DNA of 64,000 bases. Origin: Oscillospiraceae bacterium (lineage in GTDB: Bacteria; Bacillota; Clostridia; Oscillospirales; Ruminococcaceae). The DNA lies in the NCBI GenBank assembly GCA_021201135.1, contig JAJQGT010000025.1, positions 50,313 to 114,312 on the forward strand, in the 5' to 3' direction. The notes below the pieces were generated by a model. That model was not told where the DNA came from, made no database searches, and was given only the letters and a program-made list of their open reading frames with translations. Of the stretch, positions 40,254-48,813 are shown piece by piece. Both the position numbers and the translations under genes were made by a program. Numbering within the stretch: the first letter of the stretch is position 1; every line of letters begins with the position of its first letter.

Positions 40254-41705
40254 ATGAAGAAGGTAATTTCGCTTCTTCTTGCCGGAATACTGATTATTTC
40301 TTTGGTCGGTTGCGGCAGTGCAAATAAAGAGGTAGTTCAGCTTACTTTCGCTACACAGGATGCCGAGGCTATCCTTAATGCGGCGGGCGTTTATCTTCCG
40401 ACTGTTGAAGAGACATCTGCGGCAAATTCAACCATCGTCTGGTTCGCATGGTATGACGATATGCAGAATTATTCGGACGATGAAATCATCAATTCAGGCT
40501 ATTGGACGTTCCAGGAGAAGTACGGTTGCTCTATCGAGTGGTACGAGTGCTCTTGGGATACACGTTTTGACGAACTCGCAAACCTTATCCTGGCTTCAAG
40601 CTCACCCGACTTCTACCCGGGCGGCAACGAGGTCTTCCCGACAAACTGCATCAAGGGCATGTTCCAGCCGGTCGATACCTACATAGACTATGACGACCCG
40701 CTCTGGGAGGGCGAGAAGGAATTCGCCTATGACTACTATTCTCTCAAGGACAGACCCTATGTCATCGTTTACGATAACGCTTTCGGTCACGTTGTGGTTT
40801 ACAACAGAAGAGTCATCGAGGAATTCGGTTATGACGACCCCGCCGAGCTCTATTGGAACGACGAGTGGACTTGGGACGAATTCTATGAGATGTGCGTTGA
40901 CTTCTCCGACGTCGATGAGGACAGATATGCCCTTGACGGATGGTACTACAGTGCGGCTCTGATGCACTCCTGCGGCGAGATGATAATCCAGTATAACACC
41001 GAAACACAGCAGTTTGAGAGTAATATTGATTCACCTGCCGTTGAGCGTGCGGCGAACCTTCTTTATAACCTCGGCAAGAACGAGTGCGTATATCCGCTCT
41101 GGAATAAGAGCTGGTCAATCCGCAACGGCGTTTCCGGCGGCGGTATCAAGGAAGGACTTCAGCTCTTCTGCATCGCTGAAACAAGCGAATTCACCGACAC
41201 GGTTGAGAACGTCAACTCCGTCTGGGGCGACATCGAAGAGGGCGAAGTCATGTTCGTTCCGCTTCCCAGAGATGACGACGGCGACGGCGTTTACTACATG
41301 GAATCGACAGCCGACGGCTATTGCATCGTAAACGGCGCTTCGAACCCCGAGGGCGTTGCGCTCCTGGCGGCTTGCATGAGATTCAAGGTCCTCGACCCGA
41401 CCGTTGTCGACATCGACAGAATTCAGCTCGAGGAGACCTACATGTGGACTCAGGAAATGCTCGACATGTGGGATGAGTGCTACGACCTCACAACCCAGAT
41501 TGACAAGGTTGTCATCACCTACTACGAAGGCTACGGCGACAAGCTCTATGCGGTTCTCTACAGCTACGAAGGCAACGCCTATTCCGAGGAGCCCACAACC
41601 TGGGCACAGCTCAAGGAGACCTATAACGAACAGCTTGACTACTACATCAACGCTCTGAACGAATCCATCGCGGCATACGACCCCGATGCGGAAACGGTCA
41701 GCTAA
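40254..41705 (+). CDS. Substrate-binding lipoprotein, paralog 3 of 3
   Basis: 483 residues. Signal peptide MKKVISLLLAGILIISLVGC with lipobox. It is very close to paralog 2 (shared VQLTFATQDAEAILNAAGVY, NSGYWTFQEKYGCS, DRIQLEETY-WTQEMLDM) and more distant from paralog 1. TTGGAGGTG precedes the ATG. The aromatic-rich pocket regions (FAWYDDMQNY, ALDGWYY) suggest a carbohydrate ligand, but this is a guess. A terminator follows. Confidence 0.82.
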   Translation: MKKVISLLLAGILIISLVGCGSANKEVVQLTFATQDAEAILNAAGVYLPTVEETSAANSTIVWFAWYDDMQNYSDDEIINSGYWTFQEKYGCSIEWYECSWDTRFDELANLILASSSPDFYPGGNEVFPTNCIKGMFQPVDTYIDYDDPLWEGEKEFAYDYYSLKDRPYVIVYDNAFGHVVVYNRRVIEEFGYDDPAELYWNDEWTWDEFYEMCVDFSDVDEDRYALDGWYYSAALMHSCGEMIIQYNTETQQFESNIDSPAVERAANLLYNLGKNECVYPLWNKSWSIRNGVSGGGIKEGLQLFCIAETSEFTDTVENVNSVWGDIEEGEVMFVPLPRDDDGDGVYYMESTADGYCIVNGASNPEGVALLAACMRFKVLDPTVVDIDRIQLEETYMWTQEMLDMWDECYDLTTQIDKVVITYYEGYGDKLYAVLYSYEGNAYSEEPTTWAQLKETYNEQLDYYINALNESIAAYDPDAETVS

Positions 41706-41717
41706 TAACCGGAAATC

Positions 41718-41747
41718 AACAGCCGCCCTGATGGGGCGGTTGTTTTT
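41718..41747. terminator. Terminator between paralog 3 and gpr
   Basis: AACAGCCGCCC / GGGGCGGTTGTT stem with a TGAT loop followed by TTTTT; the two flanking genes converge on it. Confidence 0.8.
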
Positions 41748-42570
41748 ATGCCGTCAACAGCCTCAGCTCCCCGAGCGTAAGCGACGGGTGGAGGCACTTA
41801 TTTATCCCTCCCGAAATAATCATCGCCGAGGTCGAAATCAGTTTATCGATGTTCTTCGGCGTGACCATCAAGGGCTCGCCGCTCGTTCCGGCGTCGGCGA
41901 CGGTGGGAACGCCGATGGCGATGCAGGGGATGCCGAGAGTGCGCCTTGAGACCTCGCTTCGGGAGTTCATAACGCCGCTCCCTGGGGAGATTCCGGCGTC
42001 GGTGAGCTGAATTGTGCGCCCGAGGTGCCTCGGGTCCTGACAGGCGAGTGCGTCGATGACAATCACGGCGTCGGGCGAAAGCTTCCCGATGAGGGAGCCT
42101 AAGAACTCGGAGGTCTCGATTCCCGTCTGACCCATGACCCCGGGAGCGGCGCAGGAGACGAGCCCCAAGCCGCTTGTGTCAAGGTCGGGCGCGTCGGTCG
42201 GGAGATGCCTCGTTGCGAATATGTGCGAGACCACCCTCGGACCCAGACTGTCGGGGGTGATGCACTCGTTCCCGAGCCCTGCGACGAAGACGGAGCCCGC
42301 ATCCCCAAGGAGCTCCCGAAGCTTTTCCGAAAGCCCCATCGAGTACTCGTCGGCGCTGGACGGAATCATCTCGAAGCTGTCCCGAGGCTCGAGGGTCAGG
42401 TATCGCCCGGCGGCTTTGCCGACCGAACGGGCGGCGGATTCGCTCTTGAGGTTGATATCCGTCACGGCAAAGCTGCCGATTGTGCCGTTTCTGACTTCGA
42501 CACCCTCGGGGAGATTGTCTGAAAGCTCGAGTGCCAGGTCGGTTCTCGGCGTTTCGGGCTTGAAAATCAT
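41746..42570 (-). CDS. gpr: Germination protease GPR
   Basis: 274-residue spore protease. The PRTDLALEL near the N-terminus matches the pro-sequence region and resembles the cleavage site in small acid-soluble spore proteins. Core blocks are VFVAGLGNECITPDSLGPRV, CAAPGVMGQTGIET and VIVIDALACQDPRHLGRTIQ, ending in NKCLHPSLTLGELRLL. It degrades the DNA-protecting spore proteins on germination. Divergent from rpsT, the usual Firmicutes arrangement. Strong evidence that the organism makes or descends from makers of endospores. Confidence 0.94.
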   Translation of the reverse strand: MIFKPETPRTDLALELSDNLPEGVEVRNGTIGSFAVTDINLKSESAARSVGKAAGRYLTLEPRDSFEMIPSSADEYSMGLSEKLRELLGDAGSVFVAGLGNECITPDSLGPRVVSHIFATRHLPTDAPDLDTSGLGLVSCAAPGVMGQTGIETSEFLGSLIGKLSPDAVIVIDALACQDPRHLGRTIQLTDAGISPGSGVMNSRSEVSRRTLGIPCIAIGVPTVADAGTSGEPLMVTPKNIDKLISTSAMIISGGINKCLHPSLTLGELRLLTA

Positions 42571-42609
42571 AAAAAATCCTCTTTTCTTAAGAAAAAATCA
42601 AAAAAACAC

Positions 42610-42638
42610 TTGCATTTTCAAGTGAGTAGTGGTATATT
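42610..42638 (+). promoter_or_regulatory. Sigma-A-type promoter of rpsT
   Basis: TTGCAT (42610-42615) and TATATT (42633-42638), spacer 17. It sets a leader of about 180 bases before rpsT. Confidence 0.65.
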
Positions 42639-42644
42639 ATAGCT

Positions 42645-42823
42645 TGTGACTATGTGGTTATATGATCGCAAGAGTCATGAATTCTACTTGTTGAATAGTC
42701 GGGGAGTCATTAGCCCCAAGGCGCACTTTCTCTCAGTCGTGCACCGGGTATCCAACTAAGTTTGACTGCGGGTTAAACCCGCTTGCGGAAGCTCCCGCAG
42801 AATATTAACTAAGGAGGTGTCTT
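42645..42823 (+). promoter_or_regulatory. Structured rpsT leader, possible autoregulatory element
   Basis: About 180 untranslated bases with several hairpins: GGGG...CCCC (about 42699-42716), GCAC...GTGC (about 42723-42742), and a long one CTGCGGG...CCCGCAG (42765-42799) holding a nested GCGGGTTTAACCCGC-like stem. AGGAGGTG follows directly. Length and structure suggest S20 feedback control, but this is inferred. A 35-codon open frame without a ribosome-binding site (42652-42759) also lies in it. Confidence 0.45.
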
Positions 42824-43069
42824 ATGGCAAATATTAAGTCTGCCAAGAAGAGAGTTCTCGTCAACGAGAAGAAGGCGGCTCAGAACAAGGCTACTAAGAG
42901 CGCGCTCAAGACTGCTATCAAGAAGGTTGACGCTACTGAGGGCGAGGAAAAGGTCGCCGCTGTAAAGGTTGCAACCAAGAAGGTTGATCAGGCAGCCGCA
43001 AAGGGAATCATCCACAAGAACAAGGCGGCAAGAAAGAAGTCTCAGCTCGCCAAGAAGCTTAACGGCTGA
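42824..43069 (+). CDS. rpsT: 30S ribosomal protein S20
   Basis: 81 residues, Lys/Ala-rich helical protein beginning [20 protein letters not shown], a textbook S20 N-terminus, and ending [12 protein letters not shown]. It binds 16S rRNA early in small-subunit assembly. AAGGAGGTG precedes the ATG. Divergent from gpr and followed by a hairpin. Confidence 0.96.
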   Translation: MANIKSAKKRVLVNEKKAAQNKATKSALKTAIKKVDATEGEEKVAAVKVATKKVDQAAAKGIIHKNKAARKKSQLAKKLNG

Positions 43070-43085
43070 TAAAGACGCTTTGATT

Positions 43086-43125
43086 GCGCTCCGCTTAAAA
43101 CCCAAAGCGGGGCGCGTTATGTTTT
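43086..43125 (+). terminator. Terminator of rpsT
   Basis: GCGCtCCGCTT / AAGCGGgGCGC stem with loop AAAACCC, followed by GTTATGTTTT; the T-tract is interrupted. Confidence 0.65.
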
Positions 43126-43169
43126 AATAGTATTCCTGAAAAGGAAATCAAATATACCGGAGTGAAATT

Positions 43170-43640
43170 ATGAAAAAAGCTCTACTTATTGTTTTAGCTC
43201 TAATGACCGCAATAATGCTCACCGCTTGCGGCGGGAACGGGGATGCCGTATCCACCGGCGACGTTTCCGAGGATCTGACGCCTGCCGAGTTGCCGGTAAC
43301 GGTTGCAACGGAGGACGTGACGGAGGTATTGCCGGAGGAGACGGAGGTCACAACCGAAGAGCCGGCTGTCACAACCGCTCCCGAATCCGAGACCGAGGCA
43401 ACCACGACCACCACTGAAGCCACGACCGAAGCGACCACTACAGCCGCTACCACCACCGAGGCGACCACAACCACCAAGGCAACGACGACAACCGAAGCCA
43501 CAACCACGGCGGCTATAACGACCACCGTCGACGAGGACGAGGAAGAAGTCGAAATCCTTTGGGAGGACGGCATCGACCGCGACGAATTTGAGGCTATGTT
43601 CGGAATTGACACGGGCGAAGACCTTGGCGTAAGCGGATAA
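43170..43640 (+). CDS. Threonine-rich lipoprotein
   Basis: 156 residues. Lipoprotein signal MKKALLIVLALMTAIMLTAC, then an acidic segment, a long Thr/Glu/Ala repeat (about residues 64-118, units like TTTEATT) and an acidic tail (DEDEEEVEILWEDGIDRDEF). The repeat looks like a flexible, possibly glycosylated cell-wall spacer of the kind used in Ruminococcaceae surface proteins; the tail is too short for a known domain. Function unknown. A ribosome-binding site CCGGAGTG precedes the ATG. Confidence 0.7.
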   Translation: MKKALLIVLALMTAIMLTACGGNGDAVSTGDVSEDLTPAELPVTVATEDVTEVLPEETEVTTEEPAVTTAPESETEATTTTTEATTEATTTAATTTEATTTTKATTTTEATTTAAITTTVDEDEEEVEILWEDGIDRDEFEAMFGIDTGEDLGVSG

Positions 43641-43721
43641 AAAGCCGAATATTTAATCTTTTTAGACTGTCCCTTGAAAATCAGGTGCAATAATTTAACC
43701 CAAATATTACGTCGAAAGTGA

Positions 43722-43750
43722 TTGACTTTTTGGGCATAATGTGATATGCT
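43722..43750 (+). promoter_or_regulatory. Sigma-A-type promoter for mgsA
   Basis: TTGACT (43722-43727) and TATGCT (43745-43750), spacer 17. Confidence 0.6.
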
Positions 43751-43793
43751 ATAAGAAGCGGTTTATGCCGTAATATTTAAAAGGGGGTAGCCT

Positions 43794-44183
43794 ATGAATA
43801 TCGCTCTCATAGCTCACGACGCCAAAAAAGAACTCATGATTCAGTTCTGTACTGCATACAGTGGAATTTTGGGAAAACACAACCTTTGTGCAACCGGTAC
43901 CACCGGGAAACAAGTCGCCGAAGCAACAGGACTTAAGATTGAAAAATACCTTGCCGGTTCTCAGGGCGGTTGCCAACAGATAAGCGCAAAGATTTCCTGC
44001 AACGAAATCGACCTGCTTCTGTTCTTCAGAGACCCCATTAACCGAAAGACAAGCGAGCCCGACGAAAGAGATATTCTGAGGCTCTGCGATGTATATAATA
44101 TTCCCGTGGCGACGAATATTGCAACAGCCGATGCTTTGATCATGGCTCTTGACAGAGGAGATCTGGACTACAGAATCCCTTGA
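43794..44183 (+). CDS. mgsA: Methylglyoxal synthase
   Basis: 129 residues. MNIALIAHDAKKELM start, LCATGTTGKQVAEATGL phosphate-binding loop, GSQGGCQQISAKI, and the catalytic FFRDP followed by two residues before KTSEPDERDILRLCDVYNIPVATN. It converts dihydroxyacetone phosphate to methylglyoxal, a glycolytic bypass under phosphate shortage. AAGGGGG precedes the ATG; a terminator follows. Confidence 0.95.
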   Translation: MNIALIAHDAKKELMIQFCTAYSGILGKHNLCATGTTGKQVAEATGLKIEKYLAGSQGGCQQISAKISCNEIDLLLFFRDPINRKTSEPDERDILRLCDVYNIPVATNIATADALIMALDRGDLDYRIP

Positions 44184-44209
44184 TATAAGCCCGGGGAATA
44201 GGGTGTATT

Positions 44210-44250
44210 ACGGCGGCAGTCGTCCCTACTGGGGCGTCGCCGTCTTTTTT
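44210..44250 (+). terminator. Terminator of mgsA
   Basis: ACGGCG...CGCCGT outer stem with an inner paired region, followed by CTTTTTTTG. It lies between mgsA and hisS; no T-box features are seen. Confidence 0.75.
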
Positions 44251-44271
44251 TGAAACTAAGGAGGAAAAATT

Positions 44272-45573
44272 ATGGCACTTTCAGTGCAAAGACCGAAGGG
44301 AACACAAGACATGATTCCCGCAGAGTCAAACAAGTGGCGAACGGTCGAGCAGGCGGCAAGAGACTCTGCCGAGCGCTTCGGCTTCAAGGAGATAAGAACC
44401 CCCGCATTCGAAGAAACGGGGCTCTTCGTCCGTTCGGTCGGAGATACATCGGACGTCGTCACAAAAGAGATGTACACCGTCTCCTCAAAGGGCGAGCACA
44501 CCTTCAAACTTAAGCCCGAGGGAACCGCCGGAGTTGTCCGGGCGATGCTCGAAAACGGACTTATGAACGAGGGCTTCCCGCAGAAGGTTTACTATATCAC
44601 TCCCTGCTTCCGTCACGAGAAGCCGCAGGCGGGCAGATTGAGAGAATTCCACCAGTTCGGCGTTGAGATGTTCGGCACTTCTTCACCATATGCGGATGCC
44701 GACGTCATTATGCTTGCTCGTGAGGTCCTTTCGACCTGCGGAATCGACAGCGTTAAGCTCAATATAAACTCAATCGGTTGCCCCGAATGCAGAAAGAAGT
44801 ATCAGGAGGCGCTTGTTGAGTACTTCTCGAAGAGGAAAGACGACCTCTGCGAGACCTGCCTTGAGAGACTTGACAAGAACCCGATGAGGCTCCTTGATTG
44901 CAAGGTTCCGACTTGTGCGGAAATAGCAAAAGACGCTCCCGTGATACTCGATTACCTCTGTGACGAATGCCGTGAGCACTTCGAAAAGCTGCAGGCGATT
45001 TTAGACTCCTATAAAGTAGAATACGTCGTCAACCCGAAGATTGTAAGGGGTCTCGACTACTACACCAAGACCGTTTTCGAGTTCGTCTATGACGGAATCG
45101 GCGCACAGGGAACCGTCTGCGGCGGAGGAAGATACGACGGGCTTGTATCATCGCTCGGAGGACAGCCGACACCGGCACTGGGATTCGGCATGGGTCTCGA
45201 GCGGCTTATCATGACGATGGAGGGCGAGGGCGTCGAATTCCTCGACCCAAACACCCCCGACATCTATTTCGCCCCGATGGGTGAGAACGCTTACTCAGTG
45301 GCGTCGAAGCTTTGTCAGGAATTAAGAACCGAGGGCTACTCCGCCGAGTTCGATATAGTGGGACGTGGCTTGAAGCCCCAGATGAGATATGCCAACAAGG
45401 TCGGTGCCAAGTTCGTCTGCGTCTTGGGTGACAATGAGATTGAAAGCGGCTCGGCGAAGCTCAAGAATATGAGAACCGGCGACGAAACTCCGGTAAATCT
45501 TAACGATTTCAAGACCGGCTTCGTGCCGACGTTACTCAACGATATGTTTGAATTAGAAGGAATTGAGGGATAA
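44272..45573 (+). CDS. hisS: Histidyl-tRNA synthetase
   Basis: 433 residues. Class II core: QRPKGTQDMIPAESNKWR at the N-terminus, motif 2 CFRHEKPQAGRLREFHQFGVE, histidine-specific RGLDYYTKTVFEF and GGGRYDGLV, motif 3 ALGFGMGLERLI. The C-terminal anticodon-binding domain runs from about 335. GGAGG precedes the ATG. AspS follows after 3 bases, the usual hisS-aspS pair in Firmicutes. Confidence 0.96.
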   Translation: MALSVQRPKGTQDMIPAESNKWRTVEQAARDSAERFGFKEIRTPAFEETGLFVRSVGDTSDVVTKEMYTVSSKGEHTFKLKPEGTAGVVRAMLENGLMNEGFPQKVYYITPCFRHEKPQAGRLREFHQFGVEMFGTSSPYADADVIMLAREVLSTCGIDSVKLNINSIGCPECRKKYQEALVEYFSKRKDDLCETCLERLDKNPMRLLDCKVPTCAEIAKDAPVILDYLCDECREHFEKLQAILDSYKVEYVVNPKIVRGLDYYTKTVFEFVYDGIGAQGTVCGGGRYDGLVSSLGGQPTPALGFGMGLERLIMTMEGEGVEFLDPNTPDIYFAPMGENAYSVASKLCQELRTEGYSAEFDIVGRGLKPQMRYANKVGAKFVCVLGDNEIESGSAKLKNMRTGDETPVNLNDFKTGFVPTLLNDMFELEGIEG

Positions 45574-45576
45574 TTT

Positions 45577-47346
45577 ATGGACACCATGGGAAATATGCGC
45601 AGAACCCACTATTGCGCCGAAATTCCGCTTGAGGGCGGGGTCGAAGTCATCGTCGGCGGGTTCGTTCAGCGAGTAAGAAACTTAGGAAATCTTATCTTTA
45701 TTGACTTGAGAGACCGCACCGGCTTGGTTCAGCTCGCTTTCGGCGACGACACGCCGAGAGACGTTTTCGAGAAGGCGGAGACCCTCCGCAACGAGTACGT
45801 CGTGATGGCGAAGGGAATCGTAACCCCGAGGGAGAGTATAAATAAAGAGATAAAAACCGGCGCTTATGAGATTCGTGTTAATGAACTCAAGCTCCTTTCG
45901 AAGGCTCAGACGCCGCCTTTCGAGGTCTCAAACTCCGATAAGGTCAACGACGAGCTGAAGCTCAAGTATCGTTATTTGGATTTGAGAAGCGAGAAGCTGA
46001 CCAAGAACCTGATTACCCGCCACGAAATCGCAAAGATTGCAAGAGAGTACTTCTATGAGAACGGCTTCGTCGAGATTGAAACCCCGATGATGATTAGATC
46101 CACTCCCGAGGGCGCAAGGGACTATCTCGTTCCGTCAAGAGTCCACAAGGGCTCGTTCTATGCCCTTCCGCAGTCCCCGCAGATTTACAAGCAGCTTCTT
46201 ATGATTGCGGGTCTCGACAGATACATCCAGCTCGCAAGATGCTTCAGAGACGAGGACCTCCGCGCCGACAGACAGCCGGAATTTACCCAGATTGACCTCG
46301 AGATGTCCTTCGTCGACGTTGACGACATCCTCGAAATCACCGAGGGCTTCATGAAGCGGCTCTTCAAGGAGATAAAGGGCGTCGACATCGAAACTCCGCT
46401 CCCGAGGCTGTCCTATAAGGACGCGATGAACCGCTATGGCTCCGACAAGCCGGACACCAGATTTGGCATGGAGATTCAGGACCTCTCCGAGACGGTCAAG
46501 GACTGCGAATTCCCTGTCTTCAAGTCGGCTCTTGAGATGGGCGGCTCGGTTCGTGCAATCGTCGTTAAGAACGGCGCAAGCGTTTACACAAGAAAAGAAA
46601 TCGACAAGCTCACGGAGCACGCCAAGGGAATCGGCGCCAAGGGGCTTGCCTATATAAGATGGGTCGAGGACGCCCCGAACTGCTCGTTCGCGAAGTTCTT
46701 GCATGAAGGCGAGCTCGACAATATTCTCACGACTTTGGGTGCCGAAAAGGGCGATGTTGTCCTCATCGTTGCGGATAAAGATAAAGTGGTTCTCCCGACC
46801 TTGGGAGCCCTCCGCCTCATCTGCGCCAAGAAGCTCGATATCATCCCGAAGGACAAGTACAATCTATTGTGGATTGTCGAGATGCCCTTCTTCGAGTATA
46901 ACGACGAGACGGGGCACTGGGACGCCATGCACCACCCGTTCACCATGCCACTCGACGAGTGCCTTCCTTATCTCGATACAGACCCCGCAAACGTCAGGGC
47001 GAAGTGCTATGACCTCGTCTTGAACGGCGTTGAGCTCTGCTCCGGCTCGATGAGAATCACCGACAGAGAGCTTCAGGAGCACATGTTCAGAGCCCTCGGC
47101 ATGACCGACGAGGAAATCTCGGCAAAGTTCGGCTTCTTGGTAGACGCCTATAAGTACGGCGCACCGCCGCACGGAGGCTTGGGAATGGGTCTTGACCGCC
47201 TTGCGATGCTCCTCTGCGACGCAGACAGCCTCCGGGACGTAGTCGCCTTCCCGAAGGTTCAGAACGCCAGCGAACTCATGAGCAACTGCCCGACCGAGGT
47301 CGACGAGGAACAGCTCAAGGAGCTGGGATTGGCGATTACGGAATAA
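45577..47346 (+). CDS. aspS: Aspartyl-tRNA synthetase
   Basis: 589 residues, bacterial type. N-terminal OB-fold anticodon domain (VEVIVGGFVQRVRNLGNLIF), class II motif 2 ARCFRDEDLRADRQPEFTQID, an inserted GAD domain (about 280-420), and motif 3 GLGMGLDRLAMLL near the end. Charges tRNA-Asp, and perhaps tRNA-Asn as well. Stop lies 10 bases before an inverted repeat shared with the convergent MATE gene. Confidence 0.96.
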   Translation: MDTMGNMRRTHYCAEIPLEGGVEVIVGGFVQRVRNLGNLIFIDLRDRTGLVQLAFGDDTPRDVFEKAETLRNEYVVMAKGIVTPRESINKEIKTGAYEIRVNELKLLSKAQTPPFEVSNSDKVNDELKLKYRYLDLRSEKLTKNLITRHEIAKIAREYFYENGFVEIETPMMIRSTPEGARDYLVPSRVHKGSFYALPQSPQIYKQLLMIAGLDRYIQLARCFRDEDLRADRQPEFTQIDLEMSFVDVDDILEITEGFMKRLFKEIKGVDIETPLPRLSYKDAMNRYGSDKPDTRFGMEIQDLSETVKDCEFPVFKSALEMGGSVRAIVVKNGASVYTRKEIDKLTEHAKGIGAKGLAYIRWVEDAPNCSFAKFLHEGELDNILTTLGAEKGDVVLIVADKDKVVLPTLGALRLICAKKLDIIPKDKYNLLWIVEMPFFEYNDETGHWDAMHHPFTMPLDECLPYLDTDPANVRAKCYDLVLNGVELCSGSMRITDRELQEHMFRALGMTDEEISAKFGFLVDAYKYGAPPHGGLGMGLDRLAMLLCDADSLRDVVAFPKVQNASELMSNCPTEVDEEQLKELGLAITE

Positions 47347-47355
47347 ACAGATAAA

Positions 47356-47425
47356 TGTAGGGGCGGATATCATCCGCCCGAAACCCTGCGGATTGAATAG
47401 CGGGCGGATAATATCCGCCCCTACA
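47356..47425. repeat. GGGCGGATA-type intergenic palindrome
   Basis: TGTAGGGGCGGATAT-ATCCGCCCG at the left and its near-perfect inverse CGGGCGGATAATATCCGCCCCTACA at the right, around a 19-base centre. It lies between convergent aspS and the MATE gene and includes the MATE stop codon. A related smaller palindrome is at 53024-53062. It can form long hairpins on both strands and probably acts as a terminator too. Confidence 0.8.
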
Positions 47426-48779
47426 ATTCCGCTTTTTTTATCAATCTTTTCAGCACTATCGCCGCCGCAATCGCGAGTATGAACTCCGTAATCGGTTGGG
47501 CGTAGGCGAGACCGTAGAGGGGATAGACGGCGTTGAGGATGAACAGCGCCGGAATCTCGAGGACGACCTTTCTTGCAAGCGCAAACCCGAGGCTCAGGTG
47601 CCCTTTTCCGCAAGCCTGATAGACGCCGACGCTGAGGAAATCGAACCCAAGGAACGGGATTCCGAGGCACATTCCCCGAAGGAACCTGGTGCCATAGGCA
47701 ACGACCTCCGAGTTGTCCATAAACAGCCTTATAAGCCCCGGCGCGAACCCGAAGCAGAGAACCGCCATCAGAAGGAGTATGCAGATTGTAATCTTCGCCG
47801 TGAAGTAGATGCACTCCTTCATACGCTTGATGTTCTTGCTCGCGAAGGTGTAGCCGACGAGCGGCATGATGCCCTGCGAAATTCCCATGCCGATATACAT
47901 CGGAATCATGTTGAGCTTGTAGGCGATGCCCATCGCGGCGACCGGCTCGGTGCCGAATGCGGCAGTGAAGTTGTTTAAAACCGTCATGCCGGTGACGTTC
48001 AAGAGATTCTGGATTCCCGCCGGAATTCCGACCGTGAAGACCTCCTTTGCAATAGCCTTCGTCGGATTCGCCATTCTGGGACTGATGCAGACGTAGGTTC
48101 TGCCACGCCTTACGAACAGGAGAACGAAGAAATAGAGGCAGGCGACGCAGTTCGAGATAAATGTCGCCAAGCCCGCACCGGCGGCTCCCATATTGAAGCC
48201 GAAGGGGAGGATGAATATCGGGTCGAGGATGATATTGAGGATGCACCCGCTCATCGTCCCGATGCTTGCGTGGAGCGTCGAGCCCTCCGCCCTGACGAAG
48301 TTCGCCAGAACTACGTTCAAAATAGCCGGAATAGCCCCGCAGGTGGTTGTATAGAAGAGATAGCTCCGTGTCGCGTCAATCGTGGTCGAATCTGCACCCA
48401 AGATGCCCATAAGCGGAGTTCTGAAGAGAGAGCAAAGAAGCGAGAACATCGCCGCACAGAAAAGCGCCGCATAGAACCCGAACGAGCTCGCTCGACGGAC
48501 GTCGTCATAATCCTTTCGCCCGAGACCTCTGCTCATAGCCGAGCCTGCGCCGACGCCGAAAAGGTTATTGACGGCGTTGAACGCCAGAAGCACCGGAGCC
48601 GCTAAGGTTACGGCGGCGTTCTGAATCGGGTCGTTAAGATATCCGACGAAATATGTATCCGCAAGGTTATAGATGACCATAACGAGGCTCGACAACACCG
48701 TCGGCACCGCCATGGTCAGAACCGCCCGGGGAATAGGCGTGCGCTCGAAAAGTTCTGCTTTTGCATTTTCTTGGGGCAT
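47421..48779 (-). CDS. MATE family efflux transporter
   Basis: 452-residue polytopic membrane protein with about twelve hydrophobic helices. MATE marks: IPRAVLTMAVPTVLSSLVMV at the start, NLADTYFVGYL, AVNNLFGVGAGSAMSRGLG and FASKNIKRMKECIYFTAKI in the second half. It likely exports cationic drugs or metabolites in exchange for Na+ or H+. The last codons lie in a palindromic repeat. Confidence 0.92.
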   Translation of the reverse strand: MPQENAKAELFERTPIPRAVLTMAVPTVLSSLVMVIYNLADTYFVGYLNDPIQNAAVTLAAPVLLAFNAVNNLFGVGAGSAMSRGLGRKDYDDVRRASSFGFYAALFCAAMFSLLCSLFRTPLMGILGADSTTIDATRSYLFYTTTCGAIPAILNVVLANFVRAEGSTLHASIGTMSGCILNIILDPIFILPFGFNMGAAGAGLATFISNCVACLYFFVLLFVRRGRTYVCISPRMANPTKAIAKEVFTVGIPAGIQNLLNVTGMTVLNNFTAAFGTEPVAAMGIAYKLNMIPMYIGMGISQGIMPLVGYTFASKNIKRMKECIYFTAKITICILLLMAVLCFGFAPGLIRLFMDNSEVVAYGTRFLRGMCLGIPFLGFDFLSVGVYQACGKGHLSLGFALARKVVLEIPALFILNAVYPLYGLAYAQPITEFILAIAAAIVLKRLIKKAEL

Positions 48780-48813
48780 TTTCAGGCTTCCTTTTTTGGC
48801 GTAATATAGAGTG

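Noticed and set aside
44184..44271. T-box leader for hisS-aspS
   Set aside because: The 88-base gap holds only a terminator hairpin and a ribosome-binding site; no T-box sequence or specifier stem.
46864..48246. 460-codon minus-strand open frame across aspS and the MATE gene
   Set aside because: It is antisense to aspS at one end and out of frame with the MATE gene at the other; composition is Arg/His/Gly-rich with no domain. It is a shadow of GC-rich codon bias.
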